Notes: generated by a model not told the origin, from the letters alone. Positions 1 through 9,775 are shown, numbered from the stretch's first letter. The stretch: DNA of 64,000 nt from Pectinophora gossypiella (GCF_024362695.1 NC_065424.1:10581840-10645839); one strand, 5' to 3'. A program made the numbers and translations.

Positions 1-224
1 CTTTCATGATTGTTCCATATATTTCCATAAATCGTCTTCTTGAAAGATTTATTTCACTGATACCTACTTGTTTTGACGTGTTTAAACAAGATTTATTCGA
101 GTTTTGTTTATGTTCAGCGTTTAATCACGTACTGTTTAAATTAAAACAACATTGAAGATATTAGATATCCTTGTATGTTTAGGGAGTTAAGTTACTTAAG
201 CATAGGATAAAGAATAAAACTAAA

Positions 225-420
225 TGTAGAAAGGACACACTCCGCCCCGCACTATTATTTATCAAGCGGCAACCTCACTCCCTCTGGGTGTTATTTATGT
301 CTAAATGACACTAAGCCGTTAAGGAGTAATAAAGCGTGGACTCTGTCTCACTCGCACTTACGCGTTAGGCGGTACGTGCAAAAATGAGATTTTTGTATGG
401 AGTGTCCGCTCTGTAACCAA
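225..420 (+). repeat. Rep-CC copy (class unknown)
   Basis: It shares blocks such as TCCGCCCCGCAC, CCCTCTGGGTG, TCTAAATGACACTAAGCCG and GGAGTGTCCGC with 54340-54545. Partial relatives lie at 13187-13345, 41850-41940, 60195-60300 and 63640-63790. No coding sequence or clear termini are visible. Positions 1-224 before it are AT-rich and show nothing I recognise. Confidence 0.5.
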
Positions 421-493
421 GGTTAGGTAGAAACTACTACATTTCGTGTTAGGTTTCTTGTTGGTGGATTATTTTGTTTCGACATTAATAAAC

Positions 494-646
494 CCTCTCA
501 GACGATACCTTGAACCGAGGTTCGCGCCCAACTGGGTACCATCAAGCCTGTTGTTTTAATTTTTTTAGGTACCGAGTAAGAGCCTACAGCGTTTTCCATT
601 TTTTCGGCCAAGTAGTGAATGCTATCTTAGGCAAACAAATCACGTC
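494..646 (+). mobile_element. Ret-A 3' fragment, diverged
   Basis: The order of blocks matches the second half of the full Ret-A copies (for example 58223-58569): CTCTCAGACGA, GAGGTTCGCGCCCAACTGGG, CGGCCAAGTAGT, then the CACGTC end. The divergence is higher than in most other copies, so this is an old fragment. Confidence 0.65.
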
Positions 647-647
647 C

Positions 648-1190
648 ACTGATGTGCCGTTTCCGGGAATGTTCCCAAAGGGAATATTCTCGTTGTAAAA
701 ACTCTTTAGTAGGGACACCGGCTGGTTTTTTTTTTCAAATTGTTAATCTTTCTTGTACTTTATTCTTATTTGTCTAAAGGTTAACTAGCCATAGAGGCAG
801 CCAATCAGCTCGCGACATCAAACACTTCAGGACCCCGATACCGGCCCCGCCGGCGTGGTCGACGATTTCCCTCATTCAGCGCTTATCGCTATCGACCCAC
901 TAGGGTCGATTAATTCTTTCAAATATTTTTCCTCTCAGACGACACCCTGAGCCGAGGTTCGCGCCCAACTGGGCACCCTTAGGCCTGTTGTCTTAATCGT
1001 TGTATCGGGTGAGAGCCTTCAGCGCTCCCCATTTGTCCGGCCAAGTAGTTAATGCCATCTGCGGCAAATCTTCAATAAGTCACGTCAAAAAAAAATCTAA
1101 AGGTTAAGTAATAAAGATCTTTTTACATAAGTTTTGCGCCTTTCAACAGTCGGGAATGTTCCCAAGGTGAAAACATTCCCAGTCGCAACT
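648..1190 (+). mobile_element. Rep-N, hAT-like nonautonomous element split by Ret-A
   Basis: The left end reads TGATGTGCCG followed by a GGGAATGTTCCC palindrome. The other copies (9290-9472, 23740-23850) end in the inverse, GGCACATCACT. Such GATGTGCCG termini resemble hAT transposons, but the 8-bp TSD that would confirm this is not visible here. The middle contains the CTTTCTTGTACT and AAAGGTTAAGTAATAAAG blocks seen in other copies. It is interrupted by Ret-A at 785-1095, and its right terminus is lost. Confidence 0.5.
785..1095 (+). mobile_element. Ret-A retroposon, near full length, with TSD
   Basis: It runs from CTAGCCATAGAGGCAGCC to CACGTC plus nine A. It is flanked by the 12-bp direct repeat TCTAAAGGTTAA on both sides, and the same unbroken sequence occurs once in the related Rep-N copy at 9290-9472. 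An A-tail with a long TSD indicates reverse-transcriptase-mediated insertion. No pol III boxes or ORF are evident, so it could be a SINE or a LINE 3' end. Confidence 0.75.
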
Positions 1191-1332
1191 TGCCATTTGA
1201 CCGGCCAAGTAAATATACCTGGGTAAAAAACAAGTTTTTACGAAGTAAACTGTACCATGAGTAGGTTGATTTTGTTAAAATCACGCGGCAAATAAAACAA
1301 TATCATTTCACACCATTAGTGATGTTAAAATG

Positions 1333-1500
1333 GAAATTCACTCCAGTATTTACCCGACTGCCGCAAAAACGAGGATTATTTCTTCACGTCACTTTCTGCA
1401 CGTCTGTTTCAACCTAACTTCTAAACCACCTGTCAGAATTTAACAAATGACGTGTCACTAGAAGCGTCTTGTTTGTCCGGTGGTTATAGGCTATGTGACG
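1333..1500 (-). repeat. Rep-Q copy
   Basis: Read on the minus strand it contains TGACGTCACATAGCC, ACGCTTCTAGTGACAC, and TTAAATTCTGACAGGTGG followed by TTTAGAAGTTAGG. It matches 39205-39345 and the two halves around 41184-41403. The class is unknown. Confidence 0.6.
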
Positions 1501-1825
1501 TCACACTAAAATAGGTATAAATATTTGTTAAGGTTATTCTTCCTAGCTGTTAGAGCGGTCTGTTCAGTGTAACAGCGGTAGGTTACAGAAATAAACGACT
1601 GTTTACCGGGATTGTCTATCAACTTGGCAATTTTTTTCCGTACCCTTTGATTGTATGAGTAATAGGAGTTGTTAAACTGCTCTTTGGTCTAAAATAGTTT
1701 ATCGTTGTAATAAATTAGTTTTAGTTTTCGGACAGTGGTTTGTTCTTTAGAGTGAACTTTCAACTCTCACTGAGACGTCACAGGTTCGAATCTTAAATCG
1801 TAGAATAATATTTTGTCTTTAAAAA

Positions 1826-1938
1826 AAAACGTCTAGTGCCCTGTGCCGAGGTTTTTCTTGCAGCTTCTTTTCCCCGGCTATACAGGTTGGGAGAAGCTGC
1901 AGTAGTTTTAGGCGGATGAGACGTACGTTATGTAACGG
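1826..1938 (+). mobile_element. Ret-D 3' end, first part
   Basis: It carries the blocks CCTGTGCCGAGG, CAGCTTCTTTTCCCCGG and AAGCTGCAGTAGTTTTAGG, seen also at 21509-21692 and inverted at 25399-25589. The expected tail (GAATAAAGATATT and TTTGAA repeats) lies at 2146-2188. About 200 bp of other sequence, including an inverted LINE tail with TTTA repeats at 1985-2060, therefore separates the two parts. Confidence 0.65.
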
Positions 1939-2224
1939 AGAATTATTGTGTTGACAGCGACTCTCCGAACGGCGATTTCCGCTGCGGCGATTTATTTATT
2001 TATTTATTTATGTAATCGTTAACAATTTTTACATTGTGTTCGACATTATATATAATAATAATAATCCATTTAACATATTTAAACATTTCATGACAAGAAC
2101 ATAACAATTTTACATATACAAAAATAATTAATAACATAAATTCTCTTCTGAATAAAGATATTTTTTAATTTGAATTTAAATTATGAATTGTGTGCAGTAT
2201 TACGGGTCACTGCCCACTCAACAA

Positions 2225-2505
2225 ACACCTATTTAATTTAGGGATAACGGACAGCCCACTTGAGGCTCTCTTGACGCAGAAGAAACTGCCCCCCATGTAA
2301 TCCTGGAATGCACGGGAGTGTCAGCACAACGGGTAAAAATCCTCAAAGGAATGGGGTCGCTCCGCGAAGCCTGTGAAAACCCCAGGAGGCTTCTGAGCTT
2401 CTGGAAGGAGGTAGGTTGGCTTACGTAGTCAACAATTACACGCATAATGGGCCATCTTAGAGTCTAAATGCGGAAAACAGAGCCCACTAACATAACATAA
2501 AATTA
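2225..2505 (+). pseudogene. LINE reverse transcriptase C-terminus (degraded)
   Basis: One frame reads a plausible ORF2 C-terminus: a DAEETAPHVILECTG block, then a helical LLSFWKEVGWL block, ending at a TAG at 2426-2428. The CxxC-like zinc knuckle expected just upstream is broken by a stop, so only the histidine-cysteine half (H..L.C) remains. This layout is typical of the C-termini of I/R1/Jockey-group LINEs. A short 3' UTR ends near 2505 in AACAT repeats. It is a 5'-truncated dead copy; the clade assignment is uncertain. Confidence 0.6.
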
Positions 2506-2895
2506 TGAATTTTTGAATCCCCGCTCACCCAACACTCAACTACAGAATCGCGGAGACCGTTAAGTTATTTATAAGTAAGTTTGAGCTTGAGGTGATACCA
2601 AATAATTGAAATAGCAACAAGATATTGTTGACAACTTCCAGTTTGTATCTCGATATTGATCTTTGATTCTATTTCTCAGCGGATTGTTTTGAAGAGAAAT
2701 CTGTAACAATACTCCTCTATATCTATTATCCTTTGAACTACAAATACTATTTATTTTACAAAGCCTTGAGCTACGGTAATGGACTGTAGTAAGCTGGACG
2801 ACCTACAATATTATTCTGCGAAAGTGTCGATTTGCGAAGTGTACTTACATTTTGCGTTAATAGTATGTTTTGCAATAAATACGTTTTGTGCATGG
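2506..2895. other. No recognised feature
   Basis: AT-rich sequence. I see no repeat shared with the rest of the window and no supported ORF. It runs directly into the minisatellite. Confidence 0.5.
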
Positions 2896-3428
2896 GGTAC
2901 ATTTTGCTAAAGATACGCTATGCGAATGGAGTTTTGTGCGAATGGATTTTTATGCCAATGGGACTTTATGCGAATGGGACTTTATACGAATGGGACTTTA
3001 TTTGAATGGGGCTTTATGCGAATGTGGCTTTATGTGAATGGGACCTTATCGGAAAGGGATTTTATGCCAACGGGATTTTATGCAAATAGGGCTTTGATTA
3101 AATACGAATGTGACTTTATGCAAATGGGACATAATGCGAATGGGACTTTATACGAATGGTACTTTATATGAATGGGACTTTATGCGAATGGGGCTTTATG
3201 CAAATGGGACCCTATAAGAAAGGGACGTTATGCCAACGGGACTTTATGCAAATGGGACTTTATACGAATGGGACTTTATACGAATGGTACTTTATATGAA
3301 TGGGACTTTATATGAATGGGGCTTTGTATGAATGGGACTTTATATGAATGCGACATTATGCGAAGAGGACTTTATGCGAATGAGACATACGTTTTCTCAA
3401 TGACATTTTGCGAGTTGGACTTTCTGTA
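2896..3428 (+). repeat. 15-bp minisatellite array
   Basis: About 35 imperfect copies of a 15-bp unit close to TTATGCGAATGGGAC. Because 15 is a multiple of three, a frame stays open for 83 codons (2920-3171) with a repetitive peptide. I treat that ORF as an artefact of the period. Variants contain ATGCAAAT octamers at about 3080, 3117, 3198 and 3246. Confidence 0.9.
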
Positions 3429-3605
3429 ACAAAATCCATGCTTAGTTAGACCCCGGACACTTGAAACAACTATCTCATTCTTACCATGTGCTACCTACCT
3501 AAGTACGAGTGACACGGTAAGATTGAGTTTTTGTATGAGGTGTACTTTATGAGTTAGTAGGGGACGACCCAGAAATGTGTATGTGTATGTTGATTGTGTG
3601 TGTGT

Positions 3606-3709
3606 AGCAGCGTGGTGGAGTATGCTCCATACCCTCTCCGGTTGATGACGGGAGGCCTGTGCCCAGCAGTGGGACGTATATAGGCAATTTATGTTACCTA
3701 TGTTATGTA
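3606..3709 (+). mobile_element. SINE-F 3' fragment
   Basis: It contains AGCAGCGTGGTGGAGTATGC, CTCCGGTTGATG, GCCTGTGCCCAGCAGTGGGA and CGTATATAGG, the tail half of SINE-F (full copy 42924-43272). The head and core are absent. Confidence 0.75.
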
Positions 3710-3777
3710 TGGATTGTGTGAACAAGAATATATGTGTATGAAAGGTGTGAGCACTAAAATGATAATTGATAGAGATG

Positions 3778-3811
3778 CGGGCGGGCGGGCGGGCGTGCGT
3801 GCGTGCGTGCA

Positions 3812-3859
<48 letters not shown>

Positions 3860-3860
3860 T
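3778..3860. repeat. (GCGG)n then (GCGT)n microsatellite
   Basis: Four GGGC-type units lead into about 17 GCGT units with one GCAT interruption. ORFs on both strands across it are low-complexity artefacts. Confidence 0.95.
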
Positions 3861-4016
3861 AGGAAGGAAGATAGAAAGTGTGTGTATGTATTTGTACTTG
3901 TAAGCTCTACGACCGTAGCCTACGACAGAGTCTTGGAATGATAGCAGCTTCCACTTATAACTTGTGTGTGTGTGTGTCAAGTACAAGTTATTATTTTAAT
4001 TGGGTAAATTGGAAAT

Positions 4017-4070
4017 ATGATAGTGCGACAGGGTTCTAAAGTGGGTACTGATATTGCTGATGACTGCACC
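4017..4070 (+). mobile_element. MITE-K right-end fragment
   Basis: TAGTGCGACAGGGTTCTAAA and GTGGGTACTGATATTGC match the right half of MITE-K. The left half is missing. Confidence 0.6.
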
Positions 4071-4079
4071 TGTGTTTTA

Positions 4080-4440
4080 ATATTTCGCATTTAAGCATGC
4101 GGCGTTCGGCGTCCGAGGTACATTCTTCGCAATATAATATTATGTATCCGCCTTTAGGATTAAGGATTTAAATTGCTTTGTTAAGTAATATTTCACAAGC
4201 AAAATTATTGAACAATACTTTAAAAACTTAGAGTAGTAAAACATTACGTTCTTAGTCGGTAAAATACAACTGACATGATTTATAGGGTCTTTGGTCAAAG
4301 TTTGTACCTAACATTGATTTATATCGCCGTATAACTTTTCCTGCAGTTAAACTTAACTCCCTGCCGTAAGCTGTAATTCTAATAACCGTTTTCCAACTAA
4401 AAATAATAGCACAATAAGAGAAATTACTCACTTGCAACAT
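4080..4440. other. No recognised feature
   Basis: AT-rich sequence with a 78-codon minus-strand ORF (4252-4488) that has no recognisable motif and runs into the Ret-A tail. I see no shared repeat. Confidence 0.45.
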
Positions 4441-4445
4441 GTCCT

Positions 4446-4696
4446 TTTTTTTGACGTGACTTATTGTAGATTTTGCCGCAGATGGCATTAACTATTTGGC
4501 CGGACAAATGAGGAGCGTTGAAGGCTCTCATCTGGTACAACGTTTAAGACAACAGGCCTGAGGGTGCCCAGTTGGGCGTGAACCTCGGCTCAGGGTTTCC
4601 GTCTGAGAGGAAGAATATTTGAAAGAATTAATCGACCCTAGTGGGTCGATAGCGATAAGCGCTGATTGAGGGAAATCGTCGACCACGCCGGCGGGA
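4446..4696 (-). mobile_element. Ret-A, 5'-truncated
   Basis: On the minus strand it ends in AATAAGTCACGTCAAAAAAA and reaches back to the CCGCCGGCGTGGTCGACGA block. The 5' part (tagccatagaggcagcc) is missing, and a Ret-B copy abuts directly. Confidence 0.75.
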
Positions 4697-4872
4697 ATTC
4701 CTGAGAAATGCGTTTCGGAGGTATGTGGCCTAACCTGTATTGGGCTGGTTTTCCCCTCGCAAGTTCGAAGGTCAGACAGGCAGTCGCTTCTGTGAAAAAC
4801 CGGACCTGTCAAATCTTCAGTGTAGGTAAGCGGACCCTGTGAGAAACGGGATAACGGTAGATGATGATGACT
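4697..4872 (+). mobile_element. Ret-B, RTE-like LINE 3' end
   Basis: It reads GAGAAATGCGTTTCGGAGG, AAGGTCAGACAGGCAGTCGC, GGACCTGTCAAATCTTCAG, AAGCGGACCCTGTGA and a short ATGATGATGA tail. Five other copies occur in the window, all ending in the same kind of tail. Short trinucleotide tails are typical of RTE-clade LINEs, so I infer a 5'-truncated RTE-type 3' UTR. Confidence 0.6.
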
Positions 4873-5053
4873 TGCAATACGCCTTCGACTACCATCTTTT
4901 TTCGTGCGGGTTGTAAGGTCTATGATCGATCTCACCTAGCTTGATGTCGGGGTTATTATTGAGCCACCATAGGTAGGGACCTAAGTTGGGTTACAAGGCA
5001 TACGTAAAAACTAATAATTACTTTAGTAATTTAAGTAGATATAGCCGGTGTTT

Positions 5054-5198
5054 ATACTCTGGGCGTCATTCCACTTGCGTCAGACAGAGTACTGCGAGGC
5101 GGAAGGCAAGTGGGAAACCACTGCCCTATTTTTCCCTAAAAAAGTAGCATGGAAAATGCTGCACCGACAAGAGCGTGGCTCTTAAATTGATGATGATG
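5054..5198 (+). mobile_element. Ret-M, RTE-like LINE 3' end with 11-bp TSD
   Basis: The element ends in GACAAGAGCGTGGCTCTTAA plus a (GATGAT)n tail, the codons and tail seen at the RTE ORF end (9078-9243). AGCCGGTGTTT flanks it on both sides (5043-5053 and 5199-5209). Within it, TCAGACAGAGTACTGCGAGG and ACTGCCCTATTTTTCCC recur at 9646-9775 and 55735-55830. It is a short 5'-truncated insertion. Confidence 0.7.
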
Positions 5199-5374
5199 AG
5201 CCGGTGTTTCCACCAATAAATTAATTCTATATACGGCAAATCTACATACAATAAGTCACGTGAAGAAAAAGTGCTTTGCCAGTAGGTAATGTGGATGGAG
5301 CTTTATATTATTTTATGTCTCAATTTCTATCTTAAAGCGAGTAGTAGAAATATTCTAGCGTTACGGATGTAGGT

Positions 5375-6015
5375 AACTCACAGATCATAGAAACAAGGGA
5401 GATATGCCCACAACACTAAACTACACGAGTCCGCATGTCGCCTGTCAACCCACGTCGGCGTGTGAAGCGGCCACACCAAGACACTTCTGGCTGGACCGCT
5501 ACATCGATTTACCCGCCGTTCATTGCGTAGTCCAATGGTTGAGCGTTGGGCTCACGATCCGGAGGTCCTGGGTTCGATTCCCGGTGGGAACATATCACAA
5601 AAATTACTTTGTGGTCCCTAGTTTGGTTAGGACATTACAGGCTGATCACCTGATTGTCCGAAAGTAAGATGATCCGTGCATCGGAAGGCACGTTAAGCCG
5701 TTGGTCCTGGTTACTACTTACTGATGTAAGGAAGTAGTCGTTACATGAGCCATGTCAGGGGCCTTTGGCGGCTCAATAATAACCCTGACACCAGGGTTGA
5801 TGAGGTTGGTACTCTTCCTCACAACCCACACGATGGAAGAAGATTGCGTAGTAACACAAGCACGTGTTTCGGATGCGTGATACCAAAGAAGCAACGAATG
5901 ACATGGAAAGTTTTAAATACGATCGTTGCCTCAGTAAAACGTTTCGTTTTGTGCATATTTCGGTCTTACCGGCTATGCTCCCGCGGCATCTGTCTACATT
6001 ACGAACTCTGTGTTA
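5375..6015 (+). repeat. Rep-W copy split by SINE-G
   Basis: Blocks such as AACAAGGGAGATATGCCC, CATGTCGCCTGTCAAC, GACACTTCTGGCTGGAC, TTCATTGCGTAG, ACCAAAGAAGCAA and GGCTATGCTCCCGCG recur in the same order at 33582-34680. SINE-G sits at 5532-5842 between TTGCGTAG and TAACAC. The second Rep-W is uninterrupted at that point and acts as an empty site. Class and ends are unknown. Confidence 0.7.
5532..5842 (+). mobile_element. SINE-G with 10-bp TSD
   Basis: A tRNA-like head (box A region TGGTTGAGCG, box B GGTTCGATTCC), then a GATCACCTGATTGTCCGAAA block, the shared core GGCACGTTAAGCCGTTGGTC, an internal CTGACACCAGGGTTGATGAG, and a GAAGAAGA end. TSD ATTGCGTAGT lies at 5522-5531 and 5843-5852. About the first ten bases of the head are missing. 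Confidence 0.9.
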
Positions 6016-6107
6016 GGTAACTTGTTAAAAATAATTGGCAATGGCGACATAGGAATGCGATGAATTCAGCTATTTTTGTAAATAATATATGTAAGCAAAG
6101 CTTGTTA

Positions 6108-6274
6108 AAATACGTTTCGGAGGTCTGTGACCTAGCTTGTATTGGGGTGGTTTTCTTTTCACGGTTTGGAAGGTCAGACAGGCAGTTGCTTCTGTTAAAA
6201 ACTGGACCTGTCAAATCTACAGTGTAGGTAAGCGGACCCTGTGCGAGGCAGGAGAACGCTAGGGACATGATAAT
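6108..6274 (+). mobile_element. Ret-B copy
   Basis: TACGTTTCGGAGG, AGGTCAGACAGGCAG, GGACCTGTCAAATCTACAG and AAGCGGACCCTGTG are present. The tail is decayed (GGGACATGATAAT). It is more diverged than 4697-4872. Confidence 0.7.
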
Positions 6275-6423
6275 CTGGAAACTTGTTAGTTTCTGTAGCG
6301 TTTTCATTGGCGTACGCTTCTTTTGTTCAAAGTGAGAGCAGCATCGTTGAATATATTTTTTTTCTTTTAATAAAAAAAAAATCGAATAAGATAGCAATAA
6401 ACAGAATGTAAATGTGTAACGAT

Positions 6424-6424
6424 G

Positions 6425-6494
<70 letters not shown>

Positions 6495-6594
6495 TGTGTA
6501 TGTGTGTGTGTGTATGTGTGTGTGTATGTGAATGTGTGTATGTGTGTGTATGTGAGTGTGGGTATGTGTGTGTGTGAATGTGTGTGTGTGTATG
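6424..6594. repeat. (GT)n microsatellite, imperfect
   Basis: A long GT tract with GGT, TATG and GAATG interruptions. The predicted cysteine-valine peptide across it is an artefact. Confidence 0.95.
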
Positions 6595-6679
6595 TTTGTA
6601 TTTTTGTGACTAGTTCGAACCCCAGTACCGGACTTGCACCATAGAGTTATTGATTCACTTTAAGTGCAGTTTTCACTGA

Positions 6680-6752
6680 CACAATAGTAACCCTGATACC
6701 AGGGTTGATGAGGTTGGTACTCCACCTCACAACCCACACGATAGAAGACTGA
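6680..6752 (+). mobile_element. SINE-G 3' fragment
   Basis: CAATAGTAACCCTGATACC, AGGGTTGATGAGGTTGG and CACAACCCACACGATAGAAG match the SINE-G tail. The head is absent. Confidence 0.75.
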
Positions 6753-6794
6753 CACAATTGGCTCGATAGTTTTAGACAGCGATACGACTCGCCA

Positions 6795-6905
6795 ATTACG
6801 TTGGTCTACCAGAAAGCTTGGTGACGCGTGGGTACACAGTTCATCTTGCGATGGATGCATCTCTGAATACCCCAAATGGGATATAGTCATGTGGAAGTAT
6901 GAAAA
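6795..6905 (+). repeat. Rep-AA copy
   Basis: It contains ACGTTGGTCTACCAGAAAGC, TTCATCTTGCGATGGATG and CCCCAAATGGGATATAG. Related copies lie at 10666-10760, 14985-15070, 25615-25770, 43320-43425 and 49690-49940. Class unknown, possibly a LINE or SINE 3' end. Confidence 0.6.
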
Positions 6906-7190
6906 CACTTCGCCGTTAATTCCAAACAAATTAAAAACTAATAGGTACATGATAATATTAGGAGATTAACAATTTTAAAGCACTGCTGGCACTTACAATA
7001 TGTACTACCTGTGCTATAAGTACCAGCTATCTTCCATTTGTACAGTATTATATATTCTTGAGTTGTGCGGAGTTCTAATACAATTATTATCTATATATTT
7101 TTATACAATTTAACAATGAGGTGAAAAAAGAAAATTAAAATTATGGAAATTATTATAATAAATTTAAATAGTTCAAGCTACTTAATGTGT

Positions 7191-7241
7191 AAGTATGTGA
7201 GTGTGTGAAGGTGTGTATGTGTGTATGAGAGTATTTGTGTG

Positions 7242-7303
<62 letters not shown>
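7191..7303. repeat. (TG)n microsatellite
   Basis: An uninterrupted TG tract of about 30 units at about 7235-7297, with degenerate TATG and GAG variants before it. Confidence 0.95.
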
Positions 7304-7304
<1 letters not shown>

Positions 7305-7841
7305 AGTACGGATTTAAACAAATCTTATTATCATTGAATAGACAATAGGGCAGGGACAAAAAGTTAAAGTTATAACGAAGCTATGAATATTCAAATAAAA
7401 TACTTATTAACATTTTATTCAAAATTAAAAAATCCTGCTTTTTGGAGTCAGTTAATTAATTTTTTTAACAACTTCAAAGTAACTCGAAAAAGTTGACGAA
7501 CCGACTTTTTAGTCGACTTCAGACAAAGGGTCAAATTAAAATTTTAAGATGGCTTTAATTTGATACAATTGACGACTTGACAATTTTAAATTCGGATAAG
7601 TATTTAAAAAAAAAACAAACGCTTATTTTAAACCTGTCAAAATATTTAAAAACTGTACATACATTTATATTTTGTTAAAATTTTTCATAAAAATTTATTA
7701 ATATATATTTATAGTTTAAATAGTAGAGCATTAATATAGTTTGTTTGTTTTCATTTACGGTGAATGCTGTGTACGCATGTAATTAGCAAGCATATATACC
7801 AAGTCTTTCTATTTATAATGCTGTCTGTAAAAGTTCCATAA
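7304..7841. other. AT-rich, no recognised feature
   Basis: Strongly AT-rich sequence with A and T runs. I see no shared repeat and no credible ORF. Confidence 0.5.
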
Positions 7842-7843
7842 TA

Positions 7844-8071
7844 CAGGGTGTTAGTGACACCGTAACGAATACTGGGGGGGGTGATTCAGACCATGCTTCT
7901 GAGTTGATATCAAGTGGAATTTTCAGTCGGAAAATTCATGAAAATTTTTGTTTTTCTTTTTATTATTTTCTGTTTCATACTTTTGCGACGGAAAATTCCA
8001 CTTCATATCATTTCAGAATCATGGTCTCAATCATCCCTCAAAGTTTTCGTTACGACGTCACTAACACCCTG
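7844..8071. mobile_element. MITE-I, palindromic, TA-flanked
   Basis: It begins CAGGGTGTTAGTGACACCG and ends with the inverse CTAACACCCTG, flanked by TA. The arms of about 90 bp (CATGATTCTGAGTTGATATC type) are near-complementary around an AT-rich loop, so the single strand folds into one long hairpin. TA flanks and CAGGGTG ends fit a nonautonomous Tc1/mariner element. No transposase is present. Two 60-codon ORFs within it are shadows. Confidence 0.75.
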
Positions 8072-8709
8072 TATGTATTGCTGTACGTGTACTTACCTAA
8101 ATAAATAAATAGAAATAAATAAATAAATAATTTTAATTTCTCAAAAAGCTCACTTTTTTATTTATTTCTAATTTCGCGTGAAAATAATTGTTCATGTGAC
8201 ATTTTGCCCAGTGACGTCGCATTTCAATAAATAAAGAAACTGTTAAACAGTATAACTTGAAACCTGACAGATAAGTACCTACCTAAGTAGTTTTAGTTCA
8301 TTTTGTGATATGTGACGTCACACGAAGCTCTATCATGGTCGCCCGTGTTTCGGGCCTTGTAATACACAGATAAAAAATCGCATTCTTATTTAGTAAAAAT
8401 AAAATATTTAAATATTATGATAAATTACCATATATCCGATACATTTCATATTTTATTGTTACAACTGTCAAGTAGCCAATTCAGAAAATGTTCTATTTCC
8501 AAATTTGAAAATTGTGACGCGTTCCATTTTATCTGTTCAAAAATTTAATTAAAAATGTAAATTAATCCCGACACAAAAAACGCACCTTAAAAAGCGAAAA
8601 ACAATTATTGTCTATGCTTATGCTTACCAGCATATTTATTTATTGGTTGGGGTGTTGGGGCTTAGGGACAGCCCCATACTACCATACGGGTATGGAGTGT
8701 TCCGGGTGT

Positions 8710-8983
8710 AGGGACGTTTTTTCTATCGTGTGGGTTGTGTGGTGGATTACCAACCTCATCAACCCTGGTGTCGGGGTTACTATAGGGCTGCCATAGGCCC
8801 CTGACATGGCTCATGTAACTATATACTTACATAAGTAAGTAATAACTGGGACCAACGGCTTAACGTGCCTTCTGCAGCACGGATCATCTTACTTTCGGAC
8901 AATCAGGTAAGATACTTTTGTGATATGTGACATGGGGCTTCAGGATCGTGAGCTCACAGCTCAACTACTGGACCACATAGGTC
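8710..8983 (-). mobile_element. SINE-G with 11-bp TSD
   Basis: Minus-strand copy with the core intact (CGGCTTAACGTGCC on the plus strand), box B lost, and a deletion between core and head. GTTCCGGGTGT flanks it at 8699-8709 and 8984-8994. Confidence 0.85.
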
Positions 8984-9077
8984 GTTCCGGGTGTCCTGGC
9001 CTGAAAGAAATGACAAAATGCACTCAGCTACTTATCATCCAGAGCATTGTCTTTGAGTTTGGTATGTCCGTAGCTCA

Positions 9078-9243
9078 CCATCATCATCAATTTAAGAGCC
9101 ACGCTCTTGTCGGCGTAGCATTTTCCATTCCAGTCTATCGAATGCCAATTCCTTGACTTCTCTATAAGACACGGCGTTAACCTTTTCTTTAATCTGTTCC
9201 ATGTAAGGTCTTCTTGGTTTTCCCCTTCCTCTCACCATAGGTC
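9078..9243 (-). pseudogene. RTE-like LINE ORF2 C-terminus
   Basis: The minus strand has an unbroken frame from about 9240 to a stop at 9092-9094. It starts in basic RGRGKPRRPYMEQIKEK, continues through YREVKELAFDR, and ends RRQERGS. It is followed by a short (GATGAT)n tail. This C-terminal layout is one I associate with RTE-type elements of Lepidoptera (inference). Everything upstream of the basic block is missing, so it is a 5'-truncated copy. Related stretches lie at 22561-23330 and 56572-56650. Confidence 0.65.
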
Positions 9244-9289
9244 CCCCATAACACCAGCGCCGGGGCCCGTGCTAAGCACTAAATTTTTT

Positions 9290-9472
9290 TTAATAGTAAG
9301 GACTTTGGCTGCTTACCCTTTTCAAATTGTTCTTTCTTGTACTCTGGTCTTGTCTGCTTAAAGGTTAGGTAATAAAGCTCTTTTTATATAAGTTTTGCAC
9401 ATTTTTACTGCCGAGAATGTTCCCAAAATGGGAACGTTCCCAGAAACGGCACATCACAGTGAGGGAGATCCT
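9290..9472 (+). mobile_element. Rep-N, right part
   Basis: CAAATTGTTCTTTCTTGTAC, AAAGGTTAGGTAATAAAG, GTTCCCAAAATGGGAACG and a terminal GGCACATCAC. It supplies the empty-site sequence for the Ret-A insertion at 785-1095. Probable hAT-type end. Confidence 0.55.
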
Positions 9473-9645
9473 TTTTTCATTTTGGACGATAAAAAAGCCA
9501 CAATGTATATTTTAGATGATTGATATATTTTTAATTATTTCTGTGTTTACCTTTTTTAAGTAAATTTTAATTTGTTAATGTGGCGTCCAATATGGAATGT
9601 TTTCTTATAAATGTTTTCTTTCTTTCTTTAGATAATACATTCATC

Positions 9646-9775
9646 ATCACTAATTTAAGAGCCACGCTCTTGTCGGTGCAGCATTCTCCATGCTACTGTT
9701 TTAGGGAAAAATAGGGCAGTGGTTTCCCTCTTGCCTTCCGCATCTACGAAGTTGAGAAGTCTGCCTGGCCACTTT
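9646..9775 (-). mobile_element. Ret-M fragment
   Basis: On the plus strand: ATCATCACTAATTTAAGAGC, CACGCTCTTGTCGG, GCATTCTCCATGCTAC, GGGCAGTGGTTTCCCTCTTG. It is the inverse of the 5054-5198 insertion. Confidence 0.7.

Noticed and set aside
2920..3171. 83-codon ORF with repetitive peptide
   Set aside because: The frame stays open only because the minisatellite period is a multiple of three.
2896..3428. CRISPR-like array
   Set aside because: The 15-bp units are contiguous with no spacers, and the sequence is clearly eukaryotic.
3495..3986. 163-codon and 78-codon ORFs on opposite strands
   Set aside because: Both run through the GCGT microsatellite and a SINE-F tail; the peptides are low-complexity.
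4430..4460. Minus-strand exon ending at CAAGTGAGTAA (donor-like)
   Set aside because: The putative exon would consist of a Ret-A tail; a GTGAGT match alone is expected by chance.
9098..9240. Host gene exon with basic RGRGKPRRP motif
   Set aside because: The frame ends with a stop and a GATGAT tail shared by RTE-like copies at 22561 and 56572, so it is a retroelement.
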